From Methylobacterium sp. Leaf125 (GTDB lineage Bacteria > Pseudomonadota > Alphaproteobacteria > Rhizobiales > Beijerinckiaceae), in assembly GCF_001423085.1 (NCBI RefSeq), contig NZ_LMNU01000046.1, forward strand, positions 1-64,000: DNA of 64,000 bases, read 5' to 3'. The notes beneath the pieces were generated by a model. It saw only the letters and a list, made by a program, of their open reading frames with translations, was not told the origin of the DNA and ran no database searches. Position 1 is the first letter of the stretch; each line of letters begins with the position of its first letter. Made by a program: the position numbers and the translations under genes. Below are positions 17,255 through 28,405 of the stretch, in pieces.

Positions 17255-18013
17255 TCAGGCCACGCGCTTTGGCTGTGCCGCCAGCCAGTCGTCGTAGCGC
17301 CGCTGCGAGAGCCACGCGTCACCGGTGGGCGTCAGCCAGGGGCCTTCGAGGACCACCCCGAAATACGGTGCGGTGTCGTCGGTGACAACCTCACGCGTTT
17401 CGCCAAGGCCGTCGAAGTGACGCTTCACCAGATCGACCATCGGCAGGCGCTCCGGGCCGGCGATCTCGACCATGCCGTTTCGCGGTGGCGCCAGCGCGGC
17501 CTCCGCGACTTTCGCCGCAACGTCGGCCGACGCGATCGGCTGGATCGACGCGGACGTCACGCGCGCGACGCCGTCGACGATTGCGGCTCCCGCGATCGCG
17601 GCGACGAACTCGAAGAACTGCGTGGCGCGGACTAGGGTCCACGGCACGCCCGCCGAGGCGATCAACTCCTCCTGAGCGAGCTTGGCGCGGAAATAGCCGC
17701 TGTCGAGCAGGAGCTCGGTGCCGACCACCGAGAGCGCGACGTGGTGGGAGACGCCGGCATCCTTCTCGGCCGCGGCGAGGTTCCGTCCGGCGCGGACGAA
17801 GAAGTCCATGGCCGCGTCGTCGGCGAACGATGGCGAGTTGGCGACGTCGACCACGACGCTGGCGCCCTTCAATGCTTCCGCGAGCCCCTCGCCCGTCACG
17901 GCGTTGACGCCGGTGTTCGGCGAGGCCGCGAGGACCTCGTGGCCGGCGGCCTTCAGGGTGGTGACGACCTGCGAGCCGATCAGCCCCGTACCGCCGATGA
18001 CGACGATTTTCAT
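17255..18013 (-). CDS. NmrA-like NAD(P)-binding reductase (atypical SDR)
   Basis: 252 residues with the N-terminal dinucleotide motif IGGTGLIGSQVV (residues 5-16) of atypical short-chain dehydrogenases. There is no Tyr-x3-Lys pair, as usual for NmrA/epimerase relatives, which bind NAD(P) and act as redox sensors or reductases. I take the ATG at 18013, with GGAG six bases upstream. A predicted ECF41 promoter ends about 49 bases before the start. Oxidoreductase or epimerase genes of this type are the usual targets of ECF41 sigma factors. Co-transcribed with the membrane protein at 16802-17242. Confidence 0.88.
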   Translation of the reverse strand: MKIVVIGGTGLIGSQVVTTLKAAGHEVLAASPNTGVNAVTGEGLAEALKGASVVVDVANSPSFADDAAMDFFVRAGRNLAAAEKDAGVSHHVALSVVGTELLLDSGYFRAKLAQEELIASAGVPWTLVRATQFFEFVAAIAGAAIVDGVARVTSASIQPIASADVAAKVAEAALAPPRNGMVEIAGPERLPMVDLVKRHFDGLGETREVVTDDTAPYFGVVLEGPWLTPTGDAWLSQRRYDDWLAAQPKRVA

Positions 18014-18061
18014 GTGATGCTCCGTCCTGTGTCCGGTCCCGGTGGGGACGTTCGAAACCAA

Positions 18062-18089
18062 GACGAAAGCGGTCCCACCCGTTGTGACA
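18062..18089 (-). promoter_or_regulatory. predicted ECF41 promoter, reductase operon
   Basis: On the minus strand TGTCACA (18089-18083), a 17-base spacer and CGTC (18065-18062) match the ECF41 pattern with perfect elements. The spacer is one base longer than in the other two sites of the locus. It points at the NmrA-like gene. Confidence 0.7.
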
Positions 18090-18155
18090 TTGGCTCTGCG
18101 AAATTTGTCCGGTCGCGAGCCAGCCGCTCCGGCGGTCATACAAAACCTCCGGTCA

Positions 18156-18182
18156 TGTCACGTGCGCACCTGCTTCCTCGTC
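18156..18182 (+). promoter_or_regulatory. predicted ECF41 promoter, histidine kinase
   Basis: TGTCACG (18156-18162), a 16-base spacer and CGTC (18179-18182): one mismatch in the -35 element, exact spacing. It faces the hybrid histidine kinase, whose start is about 100 bases downstream. Confidence 0.6.
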
Positions 18183-18280
18183 ATGCAGGGAGCATCGCGA
18201 GGAACGACGATCATGGCGCCCGACATCGAGAGGCTGACAAGAGACATATCCCATGTGCCCCCTGGGCGAGGAACGAACGG

Positions 18281-20653
18281 TTGACGCCGCCCCGTCCGCT
18301 CAGATGGCAGTTCCTGACCCTCTTCGTCGGCCTGCTGATCCCGACCCTGCTGTTCGTCGGAGTCCTGCTCTGGCGCTTCGCCGCGTCCGAACGCACGCGG
18401 GTCGAACAGGACGTGCAGACCAGAGCCCACGGCTTGTCCGTGGCGTTCGACCGCGAGATCCATGGCGTCCTCACGACGCTCCAGGCGCTCGCGACCTCGC
18501 CGAGCCTGGCGACCCACGACCTTCCGGCCTTCTACGCCCAGATGCAGGAGATCAGTCGCCTGCAGGGAATCAACATCAACCTTCGGCATATCGATGGGAC
18601 CGCTGCGTTGACGACCCGGGCGCCGTTCGGAACCGCCGCACCCGCGCCCCCGGCCCTTGCGGAGATCGACAGGGAGGTTCTGCGCACCGGCGTCGCAGTG
18701 GTCAGCAACGTCTTCGTGACCTCCGTGACCCAAAAGCCGGTTTTTCAGATCGTCAGCGCCCCTGTCCGTATCGGCGAAACGCCGACTTATCTCCTCGCCG
18801 CGAGCCTCGATCTCGGTTACCTCGTGGCGACGACGCGCCGCGAGGATCTCCCGTCCGGTTGGATCGGGTCCCTGGTGGATCGAAACGGGATCGTCGCTGT
18901 CCGGACCGAGCGGCAAGAAGACTTCGTCGGCAAGCTGACTTCAACCGACTTCCGCTCTCATGCGATCGATGATGCCGGACGATATTATGGCCGCAACAGG
19001 GTCGGCGAGGATGTCCTGGTGGGCTATGGCCGGTCCAAGCTGACCGGTTGGACCGCGGCGGTCGTGGTGGATAAGAAGCTCGCCGAGGCACCGCTGCAGC
19101 GTTCGATCACGATCCTCGTCGGGTTAGGTCTCGTGCTTGGATCGCTCATCGTGGGCATCGCATTGGGGGTCGGTCGACGGGTTGAGCGTGCGATGCGTCG
19201 CCTCGGCGAAGGCGCCGCGGCGATCGGCCGAGGGGAGCCGGTCGGCGCCATCGCCACCCCTATCAGGGAGGTGAACCTGATCGGTGCGGCGCTTGCGACG
19301 GCGGCGCTTCAGTTGCAGGCGCGGACACGCGAGCGCGAGGTCGCGGAGATGGCTTTACGCGACCTCAACGTGGCGCTGGAAGACCGTGTCGCCGCGCGCA
19401 CGCAAGAACTCGACGATGCGAACCGCGCGCTCATCGGCGAGATGCAGAGCCGCGAGACGGCCGAGGCTCATCTGCGGCAGTTGCAGAAGATGGAGGCCGT
19501 CGGCCAGCTCACCGGCGGCATTGCGCACGACTTCAACAACATGCTCGCCATCGTGATCGGCAGCCTCAATCTGATCCGAAAACGCCTGGCGCGCGGCGAG
19601 AGCGACATCGAGCGCTTCATCGATGTCGCCACGGATGGTGCGAACCGCGCGGCCTCGCTGACCCAACGGCTGCTGGCTTTCTCGCGCCAACAGCCGCTCG
19701 CGCCGGAGCCCATCGATGCCAACAAGCTCGTATCCGGGATGTCCGAGATCCTGCGCCGAACGCTCGGCGGCGATATCAAATTGGAGACCGTGCTCGCTGG
19801 CGGCCTGTGGCGCACCCATGCCGACGTGAGCCAATTGGAGAACGCCATCCTCAACCTGGCCGTCAACGCGCGGGACGCCATGCCGGAGACCGATAACTGC
19901 AGCGGTCGCCTGACCATCGAGACGGCCAACGCCCACCTCGACGAGGCCTATGCCAGGACCGTGGAGATTTCACCCGGTCAGTACGTCCTGGTTGCCGTGA
20001 CCGACTCCGGAACCGGCATGTCGCCGGAGGTCCTGGCCAAGGTGTTCGATCCGTTCTTCACCACCAAGCCGGTGGGGAAGGGAACAGGGTTAGGCCTGTC
20101 GCAGGTCTACGGTTTCGTGCGGCAATCGAAGGGACACGCACGGATCTATTCGGAGCCCGGGCAGGGCACGAGCGTGAAGCTCTATCTGCCGCGCTTCTAT
20201 GGCGAGGGCGAAGTTGCCGGATCGCCTCGGGATGTTCGGCTCACGGCTGTCCTGCCCCTCGGATGCCGACGCGAGATCGTCCTCGTGGTCGAGGACGAGG
20301 AGGCCCTGCGCCTTCTCAGCGTCGAGACATTGCGCGAACTCGGCTACAGCGTGCGCCATGCCAAGAGCGGTGTCGCCGCATTGCGTATTCTGGACGCCCA
20401 GCCCGACATCGCGTTGTTGTTCACCGACATCGTCATGCCCGACATGAACGGACGTCGACTGGCCGAGGAGGCGATCCGGCGGCGTCCGGAACTCAAGGTG
20501 CTCTACACGACGGGGTTCACGCGCAATGCCGTGGTGCATAATGGCGTGCTCGATCCCGGCACGCATTTCCTGCCGAAACCCTTCACCCTGCAGCAACTGG
20601 CGAACAAGGTCCGCAGCGTGCTCGATCATGCATCGGAACCGCTCGACGCGTGA
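18281..20653 (+). CDS. hybrid sensor histidine kinase with C-terminal receiver
   Basis: 790 residues. Membrane span 1 (about 12-32), a periplasmic Cache-like sensor domain, span 2 (about 277-297), a HAMP-like linker and a coiled coil come first. The HisKA domain has its phospho-accepting His in GGIAHDFNNML (about 415). The HATPase domain has NLAVNARDAM (N box) and DSGTGM plus GTGLGLSQVYG (G boxes). The receiver domain has its phospho-accepting Asp in LLFTDIVMPDM (about 715). Start at TTG with AGGA upstream; no nearby ATG is in frame. No partner regulator lies beside it. The predicted ECF41 promoter would place it in the sigma regulon. Confidence 0.92.
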   Translation: MTPPRPLRWQFLTLFVGLLIPTLLFVGVLLWRFAASERTRVEQDVQTRAHGLSVAFDREIHGVLTTLQALATSPSLATHDLPAFYAQMQEISRLQGININLRHIDGTAALTTRAPFGTAAPAPPALAEIDREVLRTGVAVVSNVFVTSVTQKPVFQIVSAPVRIGETPTYLLAASLDLGYLVATTRREDLPSGWIGSLVDRNGIVAVRTERQEDFVGKLTSTDFRSHAIDDAGRYYGRNRVGEDVLVGYGRSKLTGWTAAVVVDKKLAEAPLQRSITILVGLGLVLGSLIVGIALGVGRRVERAMRRLGEGAAAIGRGEPVGAIATPIREVNLIGAALATAALQLQARTREREVAEMALRDLNVALEDRVAARTQELDDANRALIGEMQSRETAEAHLRQLQKMEAVGQLTGGIAHDFNNMLAIVIGSLNLIRKRLARGESDIERFIDVATDGANRAASLTQRLLAFSRQQPLAPEPIDANKLVSGMSEILRRTLGGDIKLETVLAGGLWRTHADVSQLENAILNLAVNARDAMPETDNCSGRLTIETANAHLDEAYARTVEISPGQYVLVAVTDSGTGMSPEVLAKVFDPFFTTKPVGKGTGLGLSQVYGFVRQSKGHARIYSEPGQGTSVKLYLPRFYGEGEVAGSPRDVRLTAVLPLGCRREIVLVVEDEEALRLLSVETLRELGYSVRHAKSGVAALRILDAQPDIALLFTDIVMPDMNGRRLAEEAIRRRPELKVLYTTGFTRNAVVHNGVLDPGTHFLPKPFTLQQLANKVRSVLDHASEPLDA

Positions 20654-20886
20654 TCGATGGCGGACCGGGTCGACCGGCATCGTCGTAGTCCCGTCACTCC
20701 AGGCACGACGATCATCATCGAACGGTTCGCTGCGGCGCCTCCCGCATCACGTGTGGGAAGTCCCTTCGGTGCGGATCGCGGAAACGTCATCCCCGAACTT
20801 AGATCGGGGATGACGGCTTTCCCGTCGGCGATTCTGGGGGACCTTCTCCAGCGACGCCGCCGCCTTGGCTCTTGCCCGACGCGTGG
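20654..20886. other. intergenic region with palindrome
   Basis: The gap between the convergent kinase and hydrolase genes. Apart from the 12-bp-arm palindrome at 20785-20815 I see nothing in it. Confidence 0.5.
20785..20815. repeat. 12-bp-arm palindrome between convergent genes
   Basis: CGTCATCCCCGA (20785-20796) and TCGGGGATGACG (20804-20815) are perfect inverted copies around the 7-base loop ACTTAGA. The position between convergent stops suits a two-way terminator, but the following GCTTTCC is a poor T-tract. It could be a copy of a dispersed palindromic element. Confidence 0.75.
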
Positions 20887-21825
20887 TCAGTAATCCCAGA
20901 ACACCGGCACCCAGCGGAAGGCGTCGCCATCGACCGCGACCCTGCCGACGGACGGGAACGGCAGGTGCGTGGCCACCAACTGTTCCCTGGTCCCGGCCAA
21001 TTCCCGGAGAAGACGGATCCGAACGCGAGCTGCCTCCTCGGGGTCGTGCTCGAAACCGTTGTGCCAGTCGGGCTGGTCGAAACCCACGGGAAAGATGGCG
21101 TCGCCGGCGAACGTGAGGCGCTCGCCGCCGGATGCCAGCCGGACCACGCTGTGCCCGGGGGTGTGGCCCCCGGTGCGATGGACGACCACCCCCGGCGCGA
21201 CCTCATGCGCATCTTCGAAGGTTCGCAGATGGCTGCGATACGCCTCCGAGAACCGTTTAGCCGTGGATCGCAGCGCATCCGGGAAGCCCGTCGGCATGGA
21301 GGTGCGGGAGAAATCGGGTGCTTCCCAGAACGCGACCTCGGCGGCCGCCACGTGGATCCGCAGGTCGGGCCGCAACCGTTCCTTCACCCCGTCGATGAGC
21401 AGCCCGCCGATATGGTCCATGTGCATGTGCGTCAGCACCACGTCGGTCACGGACGCCAGATCGATGCCGCCCGCTTCCAGTCGTTTGACCAGCTGGCCGG
21501 CTCGCGGCAGAGCCAGGTTCGGGTCCAGCCCGAGCCCGGCATCGATGAGGATTGTCTGCTCGCCACTCCGAACCAGGACGGCATTCAGCGGCCAGTCGAA
21601 TGCGTCCGGCGCCAAGAACATGTCGTCCAACCATGCCGCCCGAACCGCCGGGTCGGCATTGTGAGCGAGCATGGCAGTCGGAAGAGGCAATACCCCGTCG
21701 CTGACGACCAGCACGTCGATCTCGCCGATGCGCACCGCGTATCGTGACGGCACCAATTCCTCCGAACTTGGACGCGCTCGGCAAGAATCTCTCGTATCGG
21801 TTTGGCCGGTCATTGAAGTGCTCAT
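20887..21825 (-). CDS. MBL-fold metallo-hydrolase
   Basis: 312 residues of the metallo-beta-lactamase superfamily. The zinc motif HMHMDHIGG (about residue 132), a later His in TGGHTPGHS and Asp in FAGDAIFP complete the two-metal site. The chain is of the quorum-lactonase or aryl-hydrolase-like subgroup, but the substrate cannot be told. There is no signal peptide when started at the ATG at 21825, which has AAGGGG about six bases upstream; a start at 22002 would add an unlikely basic extension. Upstream lies a relic of an AraC regulator and an MFS gene, often the partners of such hydrolases. Confidence 0.88.
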   Translation of the reverse strand: MSTSMTGQTDTRDSCRARPSSEELVPSRYAVRIGEIDVLVVSDGVLPLPTAMLAHNADPAVRAAWLDDMFLAPDAFDWPLNAVLVRSGEQTILIDAGLGLDPNLALPRAGQLVKRLEAGGIDLASVTDVVLTHMHMDHIGGLLIDGVKERLRPDLRIHVAAAEVAFWEAPDFSRTSMPTGFPDALRSTAKRFSEAYRSHLRTFEDAHEVAPGVVVHRTGGHTPGHSVVRLASGGERLTFAGDAIFPVGFDQPDWHNGFEHDPEEAARVRIRLLRELAGTREQLVATHLPFPSVGRVAVDGDAFRWVPVFWDY

Positions 21826-22063
21826 GATTACCCCTTGATCGGGACGCGCGGACATCCGGCTCACCAGGATTAGAAACGCGCGCCTACACACAGAGACGAG
21901 AGCAGGTGTGTGAATGTGACATGTGCGGTCAGGGATCGAGGCCCACGCCCGTGGATGATCCACATGTCGAAAAGCCCTCAAGAGCACGGTCTCCTTATCC
22001 ACCCCTCTCGGTCATGCGTGGACGGACGGGGCCCGACTCAACCTGGCCTTAGAATTTTTCCGA

Positions 22064-22486
22064 TCATGACGCGAAAGCTCGACGACCGCGAAGACTCACC
22101 CGACAGTGTTTTGCCCACGTGGCGAGGTAAGAAACAGCCTCTAAGGCTTCCGTCTTGCCTCGCAGTGCCTGAATGCTGCGGTAGCTGACCGACGCCGCGA
22201 TCTGATGTGGTTTCTTGCCGTCGGCGGCGAGCGCCAGGGCACGCACGACCCTGGCCCGAGCGCGCCGTTGCCCGAAGCTGAGGCCTGTCTCTCGGCGAAA
22301 CTCTCGCGTCAGGGTCCGGCGGCTGAGACCTTTCTGCTCGGCCCATGCGTCCAGACTACCGTCGCGTATCATCAAAGGCATCAACGGCGTAAAGGCCAAA
22401 CGACCGATGCCCATTGCGACGGCAAGGGCGATGACCAGCCAAGCGGACCGGTCGAGCACCGGGGATGAAGCCGATTGGGTGCTCAT
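22064..22486 (-). pseudogene. MFS-AraC chimeric gene relic
   Basis: One frame joins two unrelated families. The first 46 codons (from MSTQSASSPVLDRSAW to PLMPLMIRDGSL) resemble the start of a YbfB/YjiJ-type MFS transporter: ALAVAMGIGRLAFTPLMPLM. The next 70 (DAWAEQKGLSRRTLTREFRR, then GLSFGQRRARARVVRALALA) are the C-terminal HTH half of an AraC regulator. The chain then loses similarity after SYRSIQAL. I read it as the result of a deletion that fused the head of one gene to the tail of another, followed by a frameshift. It is unlikely to be functional. Confidence 0.75.
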
Positions 22487-22575
22487 GGACTTCTCAACCA
22501 ATGGACCTCTCCGGATTTCGGCGAGGTCCCTTAAGATGTCGCGGACAGCCCGTATTTTGGGTGGCGCGGCGGTGC

Positions 22576-23823
22576 TCAGGCCGCTTGTCTCGGCGCCTCG
22601 ACCAGTTCATCGGCCGGCCCGAAGAACTCGAAGCGGATCCGCTCGATTGGGATACCTAGACGGCCAAGCCCGTTCACAAGCGCGGCCAGGAAGGGTTTGG
22701 GGCCGCACAGGTAGTAGGTCGCCTGCTCCCGCGGGGTGTTCGCCGCCAGCCACTCCGCAGTGACCAGGCCCGTCTCAGCAATCTGCCGGTCGCTAGCACC
22801 CTGCTCTTCCAGATGCGCATAAAAGAACCGGGAATGCAGATTCTCGTGGCCGTTCGTCAGGGCCCGCGCATGTGCGCCCATGGCGTGAACCCGTCCGTTC
22901 AGGGCACCGTGGACAAACCAGGTCGGACGCTCCGGCGAAGTGGCGGAGATCGTCTCCAGCATGCTGATCATGGGAGTCAGCCCGACGCCGCCGCTGACCA
23001 AAACCACAGGTTCGTTCGTGCTTCGATCGAGGAAGAATTCCCCGGCCGGCGGGGCAACCCTGACCAAGGTGCCCGGTCCGGCATGGTCATGCAACCAGTT
23101 CGAGACGACGCCGGCCGGCACGCCCGGCGAGGCCTCCCGCTTCACGGTGATGCGATAGGCGCGGTCGTTCGGGGCGCAGGAGATGGAGTAGTTGCGCTTG
23201 AGCGCCCCCCGGTCGGGGAGGTCGAACTGAAAGCCAAGATACTGTCCCGGTTCATGACGCAGGACCGGCTTCCCGTCGGACGGGACCAGCACGAAGGAGC
23301 GGATTGTCTCGCTCTCCTGGGTGACGCTCTCGACGACGAACCCGCGCCAGCCGTTCCAGCCGCCGGGCTTCGTGGCGAGGTCGCGATAGATCGTGGCCTC
23401 GCGTCCGATCAGCAGTTCGGCAAGGAACCAGTATGCCTCCCCCCATGCGGCGCGGATCTCGGGCGTAGCGGCGTCGCCGAGCACGTCCTGGATCGCGCCG
23501 AGCAGGGCCTCCGCCACATGGGGGTAGTGCTCGGGCAGGATGTTCAGGGCGACGTGTTTCTGGGCGATCCGCTCGACGGCGCCCGCGAGGACACCGAGAT
23601 TGTCGATGTTGCGGGCGTAGGCGAGCACCGCCTGCGCAAGCGCCTTGGGCTGCGATCCGGTCTCGCCATGGTGGGACTGATTGAAGAGAGCGCGCATCTC
23701 GGCATCGACGAACAGCCGCTCGTACATGCGCTGGGTGATGGTGAGCCCGTGCCCCTCCAGGGCGGGTACGGTGGCCTTGATCAGGGCGATGGTGGCTGGT
23801 GCGAGAGGGGTCGGCATCTGCAT
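22576..23823 (-). CDS. hmp: flavohemoprotein, nitric oxide dioxygenase
   Basis: Oxidises NO to nitrate using O2 and NADH; cytoplasmic. 415 residues, the usual length being about 400. The globin domain occupies residues 1-140 with the proximal His in AQKHVALNI (about 91). The FAD domain has RNYSISCAPND (about 210) and the NAD domain GGVGLTPMISML (about 280), ending with FEFFGP. It is divergent from an nsrR gene, with two palindromes in the 90-base gap. NsrR normally represses hmp until NO destroys its iron-sulfur cluster. Confidence 0.96.
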   Translation of the reverse strand: MQMPTPLAPATIALIKATVPALEGHGLTITQRMYERLFVDAEMRALFNQSHHGETGSQPKALAQAVLAYARNIDNLGVLAGAVERIAQKHVALNILPEHYPHVAEALLGAIQDVLGDAATPEIRAAWGEAYWFLAELLIGREATIYRDLATKPGGWNGWRGFVVESVTQESETIRSFVLVPSDGKPVLRHEPGQYLGFQFDLPDRGALKRNYSISCAPNDRAYRITVKREASPGVPAGVVSNWLHDHAGPGTLVRVAPPAGEFFLDRSTNEPVVLVSGGVGLTPMISMLETISATSPERPTWFVHGALNGRVHAMGAHARALTNGHENLHSRFFYAHLEEQGASDRQIAETGLVTAEWLAANTPREQATYYLCGPKPFLAALVNGLGRLGIPIERIRFEFFGPADELVEAPRQAA

Positions 23824-23830
23824 CTCCCAT

Positions 23831-23853
23831 AAGATTCATTGTCGATGAACCTT
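23831..23853. promoter_or_regulatory. predicted NsrR operator, hmp-proximal
   Basis: The imperfect palindrome AAGATTCATTG T CGATGAACCTT (23 bp) begins 8 bases before the hmp start. Its form (AAG-TTCAT then ATGAA-CTT) resembles the reported NsrR consensus, so NsrR bound here would block hmp. Confidence 0.65.
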
Positions 23854-23870
23854 ATGGCCTGCAGATTGTA

Positions 23871-23893
23871 AAGGTGCAACGAATATGTACCTT
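23871..23893. promoter_or_regulatory. second predicted NsrR operator
   Basis: AAGGTGCA, a 7-base centre and TGTACCTT form a second 23-bp near-palindrome, ending 20 bases before nsrR. The two operators are spaced 40 bp centre to centre (about four helical turns), so bound dimers would lie on one face of the DNA. Confidence 0.6.
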
Positions 23894-23913
23894 AGGCTCT
23901 CATAGGAGCTGCC

Positions 23914-24396
23914 ATGCGCCTGACGCGCTACACCGATTACGCCCTCCGAACTCTGATCTACGTCGGCTTGCATGAGCCACGGCAAAGCTCGATTGCCGAG
24001 ATCGCGCGGGCCTACGGCATCTCAGAGAGCCACCTCACGAAGGTGGTGCACCAACTCGGACGCCTAGGGTTCATACGCACCACCCGGGGTCGAGGTGGTG
24101 GGCTACAGCTCGCCAAGCTTCCCGCGGAAATCGTCGTAGGCACCGTTGTGCGACAGACAGAGGAAGATCTTGCGCTAGTCGAGTGTTTCGCCGGCGGGGC
24201 CTGCGTGATCACGGCTCCATGTCGCCTTCGGCGTGCGCTCGGTGAAGCCTTGGCGGCGTTTCTCGCGGTTCTTGACCGCTATACCCTGGCCGATCTGCTG
24301 GGTGGAAATGACGGGATCGAGATTGCCGCCCTGCTTGGTCTGCCTTCCCCAATGAAAGAGGTGGCGCCACATCTTTCCCCTCCTACGAAGATATGA
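23914..24396 (+). CDS. nsrR: NO-sensing Rrf2-family repressor NsrR
   Basis: 160 residues of the Rrf2 family: a winged helix in the first 65 (MRLTRYTDYALRTLIYVG start; RGRGGGLQLA wing). It has three Cys at residues 91, 97 and 103 in the spacing C-x5-C-x5-C that binds an iron-sulfur cluster. This fits NsrR rather than IscR, and so does the divergent hmp gene. AGGAG lies before the ATG. It likely represses hmp and itself through the two palindromes upstream. Confidence 0.92.
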   Translation: MRLTRYTDYALRTLIYVGLHEPRQSSIAEIARAYGISESHLTKVVHQLGRLGFIRTTRGRGGGLQLAKLPAEIVVGTVVRQTEEDLALVECFAGGACVITAPCRLRRALGEALAAFLAVLDRYTLADLLGGNDGIEIAALLGLPSPMKEVAPHLSPPTKI

Positions 24397-25048
24397 GTGG
24401 CGTGATCTGAGTCTTATGTTTTGAAAGCAAAAGTGGCGTTCGTGCTAGGGACGCTTCACGGTTCGTCTTTGTCCTTGGTGGGATTGCAATGAGGTTTAAT
24501 ATGCATCCCGGCACCATACAGATGATTTAGCACCCTACAGAGGCGCAACTGAGCGGTGAAAGCCTGTGTCTCTCGTCGGACCTAGACAGTGCGCTACCTG
24601 GGCCGAAAGCGTCCGGGCCATCGCCGGATCTGCTGGCGCTTTTCTGTTTTACTTGGGTACCCATGGTTTTGAAACTAATAGGCTCGCGGGAAGGGCATGT
24701 ATCGTTCAGCTGGAAGACATCGAAGCGGTCGACTGATCCGAAGACACGTCTGTCGAGCGTCTTCACGCCTTGAACCGTCGCGCTTCGAGATTCAATCAAA
24801 CGTCCGCTTCAGCGAATTGCCTCCCGAAAGCGGACAGACAAAAATCCACCCAACTTGGTCGTAGCGCGTCGTCCATCAAGCTGCCGAGACGCGGACCGTC
24901 AGAGGGGGTGCAAAGGGCCGAAATCCGCCCCCCGATGATTGAACCGGATTGAATCCCGACCCTACGGCGCTGGCTCGAATGTCGTCGCGCGCCAGCGCGC
25001 GGGCAGCGCCTCCGCAATGCGCCGACGCCGGCCCGGCCGTCGGCCCCG
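24397..25048. other. intergenic region, possible decayed DNA
   Basis: 650 bases with visibly lower GC than the surroundings. Several short frames exist but none shows a domain or convincing codon use. A GTCCGCTT...AAGCGGAC inverted pair lies at about 24800-24835. It may hold decayed mobile or regulatory DNA; I can support no gene. Confidence 0.5.
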
Positions 25049-27517
<2,469 letters not shown>

Positions 27518-27522
27518 CGGGC

Positions 27523-28392
27523 TCAGACCTTGTTGATGGCGGCGCGGCCGAGGAGCCCGTCGGGGCGCAGGGCCAGGGCGAGGATGATCACCGAGAACAC
27601 CACCAGCTGGGTGTAGGTGGAGCCGAGGGTCGCGGTGACCCCGGCCTCGACGAGGCCGTAGAGCAGGCCCGCCAGCACCACGCCGGTGGCCGAGCCGATG
27701 CCGCCCAGGATCGCCACCGCGAAGGCCTTGATCCCGAACAGCGCGCCCATCTCGGCCGAGACCGAGAACAGCGGCGCGATGAGGAGTCCGGCGGCCCCGG
27801 CGAGGAGGGCCGAGAGCGCGAAGGCGCAGGCCACCGTGCGCCGGACGTCGATGCCCATCAGCCGCGCGGCGTCGGCGTTCTGCGCCACCGCCAGCAGCAC
27901 CCGTCCGAGATCGGTGCGGCGGAACAGGGTCTGGATCGCCACCGCCACCGAGAGCCCGACCACGGGAATGAGGAGCTGGAGCGGGTAGATGCCGGTGCCG
28001 AAGATCTCCACCGGCGTCACGGCCAGCGACGAGGGCAGGCTGCGCGGCTCCTTGCCGAAGGTGAACAGCATCGCGTTGTCGAGGACGATGCCGCCCGCCA
28101 CGGTGGCGAGCAGCCAGGCCTCCGAGCCCTTCTCGACGAAGGGCCGCACCAGCAGCCGCTCCACCGTGACGCCGAGGACCGCGCAGCCGAGCAGCGCCCC
28201 GAGGATCGCGGCCGGCATCGGCCAGCCGAGGGTCACCCCCAGGGTGTAGCCCAGCACCGCCCCGAGGGTGACGGCGCTGCCCTGCGCGAAGTTCACCGTG
28301 CCCGAGACCGCGTAGGTGATGTGGAAGCCGAGCGCCACGAGCCCGTACATGCTGCCGAGGCCGAGGCCGGTGATGAGCGTTCCCGTGAGCAT
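27523..28392 (-). CDS. branched-chain-type ABC transporter permease LivH
   Basis: 289-residue inner-membrane permease of the LivH family: VALGFHITYAVSGTVNFAQG near the start (the conserved NFAQG) and GIKAFAVAILGGIGSATG near residue 225, with eight or so spans. It pairs with the LivM portion of the fused protein, whose gene starts 5 bases downstream. The substrate-binding protein gene ends 13 bases upstream, so all three are one operon. Confidence 0.95.
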   Translation of the reverse strand: MLTGTLITGLGLGSMYGLVALGFHITYAVSGTVNFAQGSAVTLGAVLGYTLGVTLGWPMPAAILGALLGCAVLGVTVERLLVRPFVEKGSEAWLLATVAGGIVLDNAMLFTFGKEPRSLPSSLAVTPVEIFGTGIYPLQLLIPVVGLSVAVAIQTLFRRTDLGRVLLAVAQNADAARLMGIDVRRTVACAFALSALLAGAAGLLIAPLFSVSAEMGALFGIKAFAVAILGGIGSATGVVLAGLLYGLVEAGVTATLGSTYTQLVVFSVIILALALRPDGLLGRAAINKV

Positions 28393-28405
28393 CGGCCCCG
28401 TTCCC

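Noticed and set aside
24527..24799. 90-codon reverse frame in the nsrR-importer gap
   Set aside because: No domain, weak start and unusual composition; could not be supported.
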